Assembly (NCBI GenBank): GCA_003344405.1
Contig: NOWV01000176.1
Coordinates: 99,414-163,413, forward strand
DNA: 64,000 bases
Reading direction: 5' to 3'
Source: Trichoplax sp. H2
Lineage: Eukaryota > Placozoa > Uniplacotomia > Trichoplacea
In this document: positions 48,271 to 60,539 of the stretch, piece after piece
Position numbering within the stretch: position 1 is the stretch's first letter
Layout: each line of letters opens with the position of its first letter
Notes under the pieces: generated by a model
Told to the model about the DNA's origin: nothing
What the model saw: the letters and a program-made list of their open reading frames with translations, nothing else
Database searches by the model: none
Made by a program: the position numbers and the translations under genes

Positions 48271-50608
48271 GTAAGTGTATACCATCCAAACTAATTATAT
48301 ATTCTATAGCTTTTCATAAAGAAATAGAAGGGTGACATTGTTTTTTCTCACGTTAGCAAATATTTTAACGTTTAGTCATGATTTACATATTGCGAAATGA
48401 TATCAAGCTGTCAATTATTCGAACTGAAATTATGCTAGCATTCAGGTCAAAGCGGTGTAAGAGGTCTTGTGATAACACATAGGAATATCTTTATCAAATA
48501 CTAATACACCACAACGAGTTGGTAGCCGATTTTAAAAATTTTTCGAGTCTAAAATAAAATTTTAATTTTAGTTTGTTTATCATAGGAAAAATAGACTTTG
48601 CATTATACCGCTGGATTCATTGAAATAAAAATCACTTGCAAACAGTGGAACTAGTTTTCTACGATTTTAGAAAGAAAAGTTGATAAGCCAAGAACTGATT
48701 ATACCCATACAGTTGAAAATAGCGGTCTGTAAAGTTTATCGGTATATTGACATCACATGCACTTTTAATTTAATTAAGTATAACCTGGATTCAATTTGGC
48801 TTAACTTAATTAAAGATTTTTATCTTGAAGCAGTACTTAGACCACTAACTACAGGTTGTGTAAACATTATCAAGCCCAAATATATAAAGGTAATATATTA
48901 AGATATACCGAATCGTAAGTACTATATTTACTGCATCAACCACAGCATTATACCTTATTTAGTCGCTAATTATTTGGAGAGATTCAAAATTCTATACGTC
49001 TTATCATAAATAGCGCTTTCAAAATTAAGAGAAATAAATTGCTTTTACGGGTTAAGAAAGAGTAACTATGCTAAAGTATACGTTTAATTTGAGTTAATTA
49101 AATAAATTAACCAAAAAATTACATGCTAACTCTTCAATAATTGCTTGTAATGAAATAGTAGCTGATACCCTTTAATTAGAATTATCAATTCTTTAATTCA
49201 ATTTCAATTCAAGGAGATAAGTCTATTGCTGATAATGCGAGATATGCTGTAAAGTAAAAAGATTTCCTCCATTTCGAGAAATTACTAAAGCGCTATTAAG
49301 ACTCTGCAATTTTAGAGACAATAGTGTTAAATGCTTATAAATTTCACGTATGTTAATGAAGAAACAATAGTGAACTCTAGTAGAGTCAATTAAAATATGA
49401 ATAGCTAATTACCGATGTTAAAATACAATATAATAAATAATTTTTCCAGTAACGGTGTTTACTATCCGTCATCCATACGAACCATAGGTAGACTCCTACG
49501 GTAAGTGATTAAAGGTTAAGATTGTTGACAAACTTGTAAATCAGTTCAAGAAATCACGTTTTTATCTAGTCATTATCACGCTGAAAATAATTCAATAGAT
49601 TGCAAAAAAACATTATTCATTATCTTTATTTGCTACGCAAAAATAAACTAGTTTGCAAACATCGCATTACACCTTAATTACAGATTGTACCATCGATATA
49701 GTCTAGTCAATTTAATGGCAACATGATTTACCATCACTAATTACCCCGCAAAAATAAACGATTGAATAATTAAAATTCATGTGCAAAATATATTTGTGCC
49801 TTTCTATGAAGTGAAAGCCGTCTAAGGCATTAGTATCTTATAGAACTACTAGTAGATAAAATAAAATGCTTAACAATTTTATCATATCCAATTTTATGTT
49901 AATCTGTTACTAATGCTCTTATGTAATTATAAGAATATATTTTTTAGAGAATTTTTTATAATGCACACCCTCTCTTAGGTTGCATAGATAGCTGTATTAT
50001 AAACGTTAATCAATTTTTATATGTCCAAGAGTTGAACCTATCTATTTATTCGAAGTTACTTTATTAGTGATGATAATCGAAGCCAAAATTGCCACAGAAG
50101 TATCATTTGAAATTTACTTATGCCAGTCTTGGTGTCCATGTTAATTCAAATGTGTTTTACTATCGCCATATCTCTACCTTGTACTTTATTTTTTTAGAAT
50201 ACAAATAAATTAACAATACATACAGCAGTGGAGAATTAATAGCATTAGCTATAATTATTCCATAAATCGGTAGCCAACACATTACTTCTTAGCAAATTAA
50301 TTAATCAATGATGGTGGTCATCATGAACCTCTAATACTAATCAATAAATAATGTCTTCGATTAAGTAAACAGTCTAATTGGCAGATGATAGGTAAACGCA
50401 ACCTATTATGTACAATAGCATCGATAATATTTGCGTTCTATGATAAATAAGCACCATTGAAACAGTTCTTAATCATTAAAGGGCATGAGATTGATGATGT
50501 AAGCAGATTACCTGAGGGTAAATGCCCACAGATAGAACAGCTTCGTCATTGAACTCGAAGAAAGCTACTAGGATGACTTAACAATAATTTTTTCAAGTTA
50601 TGTGACAT

Positions 50609-50788
50609 GAAGAGCTCATTAAAGATTTTATGCAGGCTGAACTTTCTAGTGGCCTATTCCAGGAGAGAATACGACAAAATGAAGCATTACTAATTCTTGA
50701 TATGAACGAAAGATTACAAAATATATCAGGAGCTCTAGATATTAAGTTATACTATATTTCTGAGGAAGTACATTATGGTGCCATATAA
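50609..50788 (+). CDS. 60-codon exon-like frame, interrupted in the second assembled copy
   Basis: Open plus-strand frame with strong coding appearance (QAELSSGLFQERIRQNEALL, then ISEEVHYGAI) ending TAA at 50786-50788. It lacks an ATG at its beginning, and a TGA lies two codons upstream, so it is an internal or terminal exon or a gene remnant. In the duplicated contig the same sequence is cut after 51097 by unrelated DNA. Family not recognised; a transposon-derived origin is possible. Confidence 0.35.
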   Translation, partial: EELIKDFMQAELSSGLFQERIRQNEALLILDMNERLQNISGALDIKLYYISEEVHYGAI

Positions 50789-50973
50789 ATTTTAATTATT
50801 ACCGGCCGGTACCATGATTACGTAATTTTAAATTTTTTGAAGTACAATTTTTTCCTTAAAATTATTTCTCACCTCATTGTTCTTAAGGTCATTAGTAGAT
50901 ATGATGCAATCGATTTGAATTAGGTCGAGGCGGTTGATGCGAAGTAATTTATGTACTGTTACGGTGTTGCCTT
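50623..50973. repeat. Segment duplicated across assembly gaps (first copy)
   Basis: 50623-50726 reappears with about one difference at 50994-51097. 50786-50973 reappears at 51693-51880. The two matches flank the two 20-N gaps. Confidence 0.9.
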
Positions 50974-50993
50974 NNNNNNNNNNNNNNNNNNNN
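50974..50993. other. Assembly gap (20 N)
   Basis: Run of 20 N, a placeholder size. Sequence on its left continues without a break at 51881 onward, so the gap is probably an ordering artefact. Confidence 0.95.
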
Positions 50994-51097
50994 AGATTTT
51001 ATGCAGGCTGAACTTTCTAGTGGCCTATTCCAGGAGAGAATACGACAAAATGAAGCATTACTAATTCTTGATATGAACGAAAGATTTCAAAATATAT

Positions 51098-51672
51098 TGT
51101 AATGAAATGAAAAGTGTAGAGATCAAGCTACAAAACTTTAACAAACTTTGATTCTACTTTCGTTGCACTCCGGTCGACTTAACGCTAATACTTTGACACC
51201 AAATAAAATTTGGGGAAATAACCGAACAACAATTTATTTCACAACAAAAATGGAGAGAAGTATAGACCGAACAACCTTACAAATACTTAGCTTTAAGTAT
51301 CATTAAAATAAATGACAGACTTAAAAACTGTCAACGACCAAACAACCTTTCAAAAAGAAGAACGTTTTAACATACGACAATTCGACCCCGAAGGCCTTTT
51401 AAATTCAACATGTTCTTCAAATAAAATCTTCTTCTACTCTCTCTCTAAATTTTCTAATTGCACTATCATTTATAGGCTTCGTAGAGCCGTCTGAGGTATT
51501 AAAAACTAAACATTTGCTAACCAATTCGCACCAATCGCTCTTAAGATCCGTTTTAGAAAACTACTTTGCATCATTTAAGAAAACAAAAATCATTCAAAGT
51601 TCAGACACAATTTACCCTACGATTCCCTTACAAAACACTATAAAAGTAACAAGCTAACTATAAAAATACATC
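51098..51672. mobile_element. Possible insertion present in one haplotype (partial)
   Basis: 575 bases unrelated to the alternative contig begin exactly where homology to 50623-50726 stops, with TGTAATGAAATG. This is the pattern of an insertion allele. It includes a 60-codon plus-strand frame (51312-51494) without recognised domains. The far end is in the second gap, so terminal repeats and target duplication cannot be checked. Confidence 0.4.
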
Positions 51673-51692
51673 NNNNNNNNNNNNNNNNNNNN
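51673..51692. other. Assembly gap (20 N)
   Basis: Second 20-N placeholder. Sequence after it duplicates 50786-50973. Confidence 0.95.
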
Positions 51693-52419
51693 TAAATTTT
51701 AATTATTACCGGCCGGTACCATGATTACGTAATTTTAAATTTTTTGAAGTACAATTTTTTCCTTAAAATTATTTCTCACCTCATTGTTCTTAAGGTCATT
51801 AGTAGATATGATGCAATCGATTTGAATTAGGTCGAGGCGGTTGATGCGAAGTAATTTATGTACTGTTACGGTGTTGCCTTGTCATTAGGATAGTTTAAAA
51901 AGTACAGTAGTAGCTAGTATGGAGAATATCCATATTTGTAGTGCTAGGTAAGATAAGTAATGCCTTAACGTGGATGTTGTTTGTGATAGTTCAATACATA
52001 TTTGATATTGATTGTTATTGTGTGATAGATAGCAAGCAGTAAGATGATTCAAGTTCTAGTTGATGATATTTGAATTGGACAACCTACGAGCATAGATTAA
52101 GATTAAGTATGAGTAAGAGATTCAAAATATTTACCGATAGAAAAGCTACGTAAGGAACATCTCAGTTCGAGATGTTTCTCCTAGTAAGGTATAATAATAA
52201 TACTGTTGTTGTTTACAAACTAGACGGTTCCTATATAAACGGGAATATTTGAGTTGAAAGGGGTGGTAAAAAGTTGTAGATGTATCTTTGCTAATAAAAG
52301 TTTTATCTTTACAGTATTTTACTGTGTGTATTTAACGTTAAGTAAAAGGGCGTTTAAGTCAGTAGCTACTTATAGACTTTTACTGTACGTTACCTTGTCG
52401 CAGAAGTGAAATTGTGACA

Positions 52420-52690
52420 TGTACATATCTAAATTATTCTATTGATTCTAGTCCAGACTAACATGTTATACGCCAAGTCGCTTATACGTAATTATATGTC
52501 GTAATTGCATAACTTAGAGTTTTTATGAGGTACAACTTGACCTTAGAATTATTCATCACCGTATTTATTCTTAAGATTATTAACAAATGTGATACAATCG
52601 ATTTAAATTAGGTCGAGATGGTTAATGTGCAATAATTTACGTACATATCTAAATTACTGTAATGATTCTAGCCCAGCTAGGATATTACAT
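52420..52690. repeat. Diverged direct duplications related to the 50.8-kb segment
   Basis: 52490-52640 resembles 50815-50970 (cgatttgaattaggtcgagg against cgatttaaattaggtcgaga). gtacatatctaaatta occurs at 52421 and 52642, about 220 bp apart. Confidence 0.6.
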
Positions 52691-54293
52691 GCAAAGTACC
52701 GGTAGCATATATACAATTATAGAGTAAACGCGTATCTTAGGATTACTTTTTGACTTCATAATACGATCCAGCGCAATCATCATGAACACTAGGAGACATG
52801 CAAATATAGTGTGCGTTTAAACTGCCTGTTATGCTGCAGATGTTAATCAGGTACTTTACTTTTAAGTTTATGAAATCATTCTGCAGCTCTCATGTTACGA
52901 TGGTAGTGAATAGGTTCTATAACCCCTTCGGTTTGCAATTACGAACTCGGAAATTAGAGTTATTAGAGTTGAGCAAATTCCTAACGTGACTCAGCACTAC
53001 CGCACCTCATTTACTATTGTAATTAGCTGGAACTACTACAAAGACCCATGAATATATTAGTCCTGTACATTACGGTCCTTCAATAATTCTTTTTCTAGAA
53101 TCAGAAGTTAGTCAGATGATACTTGGTAACAATACACGAATATACTTAAAGTATACCTTCACGGACACTTAACTACTGTACATAGGCTTCTGAAGTAATC
53201 TTTATGTAAATAAGAGAACTATCGTAACAAAATAATGCCTCTACCCCCAAAAATCACTACTTGCAGGTTTGCAAGTGAATTTCCTTCTATAAAGTCTAGA
53301 TAATTAATATATAATTATCTAAGTGTTGAGGAGAACTAGGCGTAGCATAACTACTATTAGATAGCGTTAAAGAAATTTAGCTAAAACAAGATTAGCTATA
53401 ATGTTATTCATATTCGTGTAGATAGCTACTTACATACATCATGTCATCGAAATTATACTAATGCTGTTTATGTGTAGCTAAACTATAAGTTAGCTGGTAC
53501 TTTAATTGCATTGGAGAATCATAGCTCAGTTTGAGTATAGACTTGCGATTGGAGTATTCTACTGATGACCGGGTTTGTTGGTAATCAGAGTAATATAGTA
53601 GGATAGATGCTGATAACATTACTTTGGGCAATAAACACCTTACTTTGCTCAAACCCTATTCCAAGATAACTAAAATACTAGCACTTGAATTTTAGACAAT
53701 AAATGAATGTTAGTAATTTATGAAGAGTTAACCTCCGATCTTATAGCAGCTTTGAGTGGATCAGGATTAATTATAACACCTATCAATCAAGAAAGTATGC
53801 TTTTAACGTAAATTATTTATTAAGGCAAATACAATAACCATATATGCGCAGACATGCTGAAAGTAACTGGCTTTCCAAATAAAAAAGTTGCAAACTAAGG
53901 ATACTACGGCTACTCCGGTGAAATATAATAACAAGATAAAGGCATCGAAATATTCTTAACTAGGCAACCCATATTATTCTGAAATGTGTATGAAACTGTA
54001 ATCTACATCTATGCAGGCTTTTCACTAATGTTAACTCAAGTCGTAGTTTCTTGTATGAATACGGCAGATCATCAATCAATAGACATTGATAGATAACATC
54101 TGTAGCTATATGAGGTATGAAATAAGGTAAAACTGACAGATACATTCAGTGATCACTTATTATTAAGCACCATACATGTATATAGAGGTCTAAATAATGC
54201 AAAGATATACTTATGCTTAGAAGCTTGCTATAAATTTTAAGAAATGGAAAATTGATTCCTGGATTAGCCAGTAAACGAAATAACTGAATCCTA

Positions 54294-57200
54294 TTAAGCT
54301 TTAACGTTTTGCGCCATCTTTAAATATCTTGTTGCCCTCCCTCTTTCACACAATAGAGCAATAATAAAACCTGCTAAGATAAATATAAGCACTCCACCGG
54401 ATGCTAGAGCTGCCAAAAGAACGATCCTAGAAACTCCATGAATACTTCGACATCGGATAGTATCGGGCGTGGAGGTACAGAGATGGTGATATATAGGGCT
54501 ATAAATATTTGAAAGAAATTAGTAAAAGACATTAGCTATTCATTTTCACCTAAATTAGTCATAAAGTGAAACGTGTTATCGTGTAATAGTTATCCTGGTT
54601 TCCTCTTTAGACTATCACAAACTATTCTTTTTGATAAGTAAGGTAAAAATTAAAACGAAATGTAAATATAATAATTAACCCTGGATTATCAGCACAGGTC
54701 CAAGCGAAGTTGTACTGTTCTATCAGACTCTGCAATTCTTTTATTGAACCTGAACCACACCTCTCCCTGACGTTTTATAATAATATATGATTAGTCAGTT
54801 TATGAGCATGAAAAGAAAAATTAGTTTTCATCCAGAACTTCCCAAAAATATAAACCAGATGTATTTCTCTTACTTTGGATTATCTTTACCGTCGATGCCA
54901 TGAACAACAATAATCTCTATTTTATTTACTTTATCATGTGGGAGATTGGGCAATTCAAATTTGGCGAAGAAGCTTCATAAACAAGAATGTAATAGAAATG
55001 AAACTTTGATACCATTATGCGCTTAACAATCAACTAAATTCATGAAAATAGAAATTGTAAAAAAATCGCCCATAAAATATAAATTACCTATCTGATGCGA
55101 AAGCCGGATCACGGCCTGCATTTAGTATCACTTGAACAGACCCACTGGCACTTTTAGCAAACTTATTATTGGATTAATTAATAGACAAATTAAATTAGTA
55201 ATTGTCTAATACTACATTAGAAATGATTTAACAGGTGTAATCTCTGATCTTACTGCCATATAATTTCCAAGATAAAGAACCAAAATGAAATATTTTTACT
55301 AAAGTATTCTTTTAAATATATACTCGTACACCTATATATGATCTGATTAAAATCCGATCCCTGCGTACACCTATATATATATATAATATGGACAGTCTAA
55401 GTACGGAATGAAGGCACTTATCATCAATAGCACGGACACTAATTATAATTATCTATTAACATAACGACTAAAGGTGTTATTTTAGATTTTAAGTTAAAGA
55501 TTAAAACAGATTGTAACTATTTTTTTAATTAAATTAATGCGTATGCCGCAAACAGATGACTTAAATTTGTTATGCAGAACTTTACAAAAGAGCCGCATGT
55601 GGTTACAGTTTTACGTACAATGAAAATTAACAGAATACAACATGGAAAAATACAGTTTTGTCTAAGCTGACGTTTTATAAATGATACGTAAGTATTATAC
55701 TAAATTGCAAAACAATTACCAATCATAAAAGAAAAAAAATTATAGGTAATAACACACAAGCAAACTACTTTTATAGTTGTGAATATATCCCTACCCAAGT
55801 CGACATTTTTGCCCAGAAATCGTATGTATTATTCTTATTACATCCTTGTGGATCTGAGCAAGTTTCATAGTTGATACCAGGAGATTTTTCTTGGCCACAC
55901 CATGTTAAGCTATTGACTAAATATCTATGATTTACCAGAAAACAATGATGATTCGATTTCGTCAAGTAACAAATTTAATTGTTTGTTTCGGCGTAATTTT
56001 TAAGTATAAATTCGCCTTTAAATACGGATTTAATCAAATAAGCGTCATGATCTCATTATAATTGAAAATTTTACACGTATCGACTAAAATTTAGCTCACC
56101 AAAGAAACTAGTTGTAGCTCTTCTATATAAATGATTATGCCAGCCACTTACCCCGGTAAAACATCCTCGAGTGTATATAAATTCCCAACAGTTTTTACGT
56201 AACTATGTGTGAAATCATATGTTCCGGACCAGAATACTGACTTTACGATTTAAAATAAAAAGGAAAAAGATCAATTATATCAGGGAAAAGATTCAAGTGT
56301 TGAATATCATAATTGTTTGCAAATACTAGAATATAGCCAATCTTATTAATAGCCCAAGAACTGCATGTTTAATAATGCACTTGGGTAAAGGTAAGATGTC
56401 AGTATTTATGTTTGCATTTATATAAGGGAAACTAAATGTCTGCACATCTCTGCTAGTCTATTACCCATACATGCATACCTATAACATGATATAATTCCTA
56501 GATAGCTAAAAGTACGTTATTTTAGCCGATATCATTTTTCCTACTAATATTTTTACGTATCTTCTTGGATTGTATTAATAACAATGTCGATAGCTATCAT
56601 TGACCTCTTCACTGTTTGATTAGCTGTATAAAATAATTAAACGCTGTTTGATTAGCTATGTCAAATACTTAACCTATCGTTCATTTATGATTTCATCATA
56701 TCGATTTTAGCGAGAGATGAAGACGATATAGTGCATATAAAAGTAATCAAAGCGCTTAGTACTAGTATTAATCGATAGCTACGATGTCTGATGAACTGTG
56801 TAAATTACTTAGACTATCATCTATTTTTGATTTTATTATTTTATCTAATTTTTTGCAAAAGGTGAGCATGATACGTAGCACACAAAAGTAATCAAGCAGT
56901 AATGTTAATTAATAGCTATTTAATGAAAAGGAATACTGAATGTATCATTCATTTTTGGTTTTATCACTTTATCTAAATTTAAGCGAAGGATAAAGACGAA
57001 GTAGCGCGTATAAAGCAATCAAGTTATTCGCTATTAAGCATTAGCTGATATGAGTATCTTACGCCATCTTGAGGAATTGGCACAGATGATTTCTCTATGA
57101 ATTTATCGTAGCCAGCCGTTTGTACTTTGCAAGGATCTAAATTAGCGAAAACGCTAGAAAATGTCATCCATAATTCATGGCAATCGACCTCATGCTCCAT

Positions 57201-57362
57201 AGTATGTGATGCTTGATAATCTGAACAGCGTCCAATGAAGATTTGATCAATCCTAGGTGTTGTACCAGCATCATCACTTAGTCCATAAAATGGATATCGA
57301 TAATGGGACAGTCCAACTTGGCTATAGGCAAAAATCAAGCAGATATAGAGAAGAATTTTCAT
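54294..57362 (-). CDS. ADP-ribosyl cyclase / cADPR hydrolase family, copy 3 (type I membrane form)
   Basis: Seven coding exons: 57063-57362, 56152-56240, 55795-55924, 55088-55161, 54874-54972, 54680-54766 and 54294-54498. Together they give 327 residues, with the same junction phases as copies 1 and 2. It has a signal peptide (MKILLYICLIFAYSQVGLS) and a cyclase domain with IFIGRC, VFWSGTYDF, TLEDVL, LTWCG and FELPNL. A C-terminal helix (ASGGVLIFILAGFIIALL) and a short basic tail end at TAA 54294-54296. Residues equivalent to CD38 Trp125, Glu146, Trp189 and Glu226 are W104, E125, W167 and E204, all conserved, so the protein is predicted active. Exon 6 ends at an unusual GTTAAT donor. It is closer to copy 2 than to copy 1 in exons 2 and 3. 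Intron 1 contains a tandem repeat. A TATAAAA lies about 95 bases upstream. Confidence 0.91.
56570..57025. repeat. Tandem repeat in intron 1 of cyclase copy 3
   Basis: Three diverged units of about 125 bp. Each runs from a tagct-gt-tgat- string through ttcatttttgattttatcat and gatgaagacgatatagtgca to aaaagtaatcaa. Confidence 0.65.
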
Positions 57363-57455
57363 CTTGATTCAATAAAAAGATTAATTGTGTTTAGCAAGAT
57401 GTCTTTGGTAGATAGCAGGCCGTGAAAGTGATGAATTGTAAACTCAAAATTCTGC

Positions 57456-57462
57456 TTTTATA
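57456..57462 (-). promoter_or_regulatory. TATA box candidate of cyclase copy 3
   Basis: TATAAAA on the minus strand, 94-100 bases before ATG 57362. Position and sequence suit a core promoter with a short 5' UTR. Confidence 0.4.
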
Positions 57463-60439
57463 GTATGCTTTTGCATTTGCATAATAAATAAGAGGAGCCT
57501 TTATAAAAAGTACAATAGTCCAGATGTATAAACTAATTAGTCGAAATAATAGTTTTTAACTCGTCGGATTTATTGGCTAACGCTAAAATATATTAAAACA
57601 CTACCGATATTTAATTTAAATCGCTTTTAGGGTTAATTAAATAATTGATTTCACACCATGCCCTAGGGCTTAATTTTATTAAACTTGATATATTGATTTT
57701 TTTGCTATTTCCATTAATTATAATCGAACAATTGCTATTGTTATTCTTGATATGGTAGCGATAGCCGTGAAAATTTTGCTAAGAAAAAATTTAGCTACAC
57801 TACAATATTGAGAGATCATTCCAGCTTCAATGCAATAGTATATGATAAGGATTAACTTATGATCTCCTCTCCGTTCACAAATTGTCAGCTATATCAATAC
57901 ATATTCGTTGCTAAAGTTTAATATTTGAATCCATTAGTCTTCGATGATTCAGCTCTGCATGAGATATTATTTTTTATCTGGTGAGAATTTATATTGATTT
58001 GAATTGGATCACGAGATGAATGGTCTCGCAGTAATTCATATAACTTATAAAAAATTATTATAGTATAAAGAATATGGTGTATAAAAAGATGAGAATTTTA
58101 GATTACGATTTTAAGGTCTTTTTGGAATCTTAAGTAAAACTTGCTTTGATAAGATTGTAGTTAGATCTTCTGTATGCATTTAGAATAGTAATTATTCCAA
58201 GAGTCAAGATAATCTCCGTCCCTTTTTTGTAAATTTTTGTTTTTTTTAGATTACCCAACCTTGATTGCATTTAGATAAATAATTAATTCGCTGAGTAAAG
58301 GAAAGCAACTAAGCGATTTATTTCGTTATTAGGATTGATAAAATGAATTTGTCAGTAGACGCTAGCGTTAGCCGTTCCAAATTCTCATAAATTAGCAAAT
58401 TTTAATCTATACTATCAGAGATACTAGAAAACTTTTAATACTTTTCAGCCATAGTGTATCGATGAGTGGACTAATCCTATATTGTAAAGGCTTGAGCTTA
58501 GCATGCTGTTTTGCAAGGTTTGCGTATTTGCAATTTTGTGGCATTTTATGAAGAACTACCGTATTATAGCGTCACTTGTATATTACTGTAGTTGGCTCAA
58601 TGGCCTACTTTTAAGTTACCTAACTGTAATGATATTCCCCAACAGATATCTATTAGAAATAATTACTTATTGACTTTAGCTAGATGAACAATTACATTTA
58701 TAATAATAGAGGTTAACAGCTGCCATAGGTAAACTGTGAACTTATTCAGAACAATTACAATTATAATTGCGATGGAGGGTTCGATATCTCGGAGGATTGA
58801 GATTTAGTTACCATTTATAATTAGTACACCAAAAGTTGAATAAAAGCTATACTTTATTTTAAGTAGTAAAGTAAGTACAGCGAGGTAGTTACGGTAGACC
58901 AGCGTGCAAGCTGCCGTGAGTAACGTGTGAAGATTAAGCAGGAAACGAACGATTTCTGAGGTGGAAAACGGCGGTATTTATAGTTTAAAGATAGAGCACA
59001 TGCAGAGAATAGAATTGTAGAATTAGATACAACATATACCCTAACAGGTTACAACATAGCTGATGATTGTAGCAAACAGCGAGTAATATAATAACTAAAT
59101 ACAGTAGCCTATATATGAATGTGAAGTAAGCGGACTGTAGATATGTTTAAATATAAGAGCAATATAACATATCTATATTTAAGAGTAGGATATAGTTACA
59201 GTATATTCTAAATACACTAAAATAATAATAGAGGCTAACAGCTGCCATAGATAAACTGCGAACTTATTTAGAGAAAGGCATGGGACAGTTGGTAGTGCAG
59301 CTTAAGTAATAGCTTACTATATCTTACTAACAGCGATTAATAGCTGCCATACATAAACCGTATACTTATGTAGAGAAAGGTATAGGACAGCTGATAGTGT
59401 TGCTTAACTAATAGCTTTCTATACCTTATTAATGTTTTTAAGAAAGTTTTAAAATTATACTCGGTCAAGGTTAGTTCATTTTTAAACAGGATATCACAGA
59501 CCTTTTAATATCGAGTAACCAATATACAAACGTGTATGTCCTGTCTTAAATTCATTCTCTTAGTTTTGGTTAGCATATCATTCAATCGAAGGATAAATAT
59601 CCTTTATTCTGTGCTTATTTTTTTCTAACCTTTTCTGTAAACAAAGATGCAAAATTACTGGTTAATTATTTTGGGCATTCTAATTCCATCTCTCCTGCAT
59701 CTACTAAGCGTTGGAAGACATAGCGTCTGTTCATGATGATCGAAATAGAGTGACTTTGTGTACAAAACTACTGATCATTTTATTTATGGTAGTTAGATTC
59801 CATTTTTCGTACGTATACTAAACATTAAAAGATACAAACGTCTATTCAAGGAGATCGCATTTTATTTAACTCTATTTCTCAACTTCTGTTACAGTGACTA
59901 TCTTCTATGCTTAATTCATGTAATAAGATCATTATTATTTGAGACATGAAACACTCTATTTAAACTGAATCACTGCTAACTTTAAATTAAATAGGATTCC
60001 TTTTTACACCACGCTAATTAAACATAAAAGAATTCATATAACCAAAGGAATAGAATCAGTAAGCCATTACCTATTGTTTATGCTAATTATTCAGCTCTTT
60101 CAATAACTATTGGAATGATTAGTAATACTATTGCTAATTAATTACGTCGTATTAAATGCCTTGCCAAGACAATAAATTGAAATCAGTGGGTACAGTAAAG
60201 ATAACTCTGTCTAGATGATTTTCCAGTAATTCTATAAATGTGACGAGCATCTGTAAAATATTGATGACATGCATTAATTTAAAATTAATTTGTGCTATTA
60301 TTTCATATTTCCATTATCTACTGCATTATTTAGTAACTAATTAACGCTAAATAACAATTTAGACAAATCGACAGTTACGATAAATCTCTTGATTAGATAC
60401 AATATGGCTTTGTCTTATTGATTTAACTTTAGGAAACTA
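57463..60439. other. Intergenic flank upstream of cyclase copy 3
   Basis: No gene recognised. A repeated string (taacagctgccataggtaaa) occurs at about 58714, 59229 and 59339, the last two with longer shared flanks (gaaaggtatgggacag). A diverged direct duplication occurs at about 59690-59880. Confidence 0.5.
59225..59440. repeat. Direct duplication of about 110 bp
   Basis: Two adjacent copies containing taacagctgccata, cttat-tagagaaaggcat, gggacagttg and taatagcttactatatctta. A third partial copy of the first part lies at 58712. Confidence 0.7.
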
Positions 60440-60539
60440 TAATAAATGGGCAGTCAAGAAGTCTGATTGTTCAAATTTATAAATTGATGCCAATTCCTTA
60501 TACTGTAATAGAATTAGAATGATTCTTTAGAATCGTTTA

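Larger units (their letters stand above)
48136..54293. other. Spacer between cyclase copies 2 and 3, containing two assembly gaps
   Basis: 6 kb without a confident gene. It contains the gap-flanked duplicated segment at 50.6-51.9 kb and a diverged duplication at 52.4-52.7 kb. Minus-strand ORFs at 53458-53652 and 53960-54145 and the plus-strand one at 48680-48901 have no domain or splice support. Confidence 0.5.
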
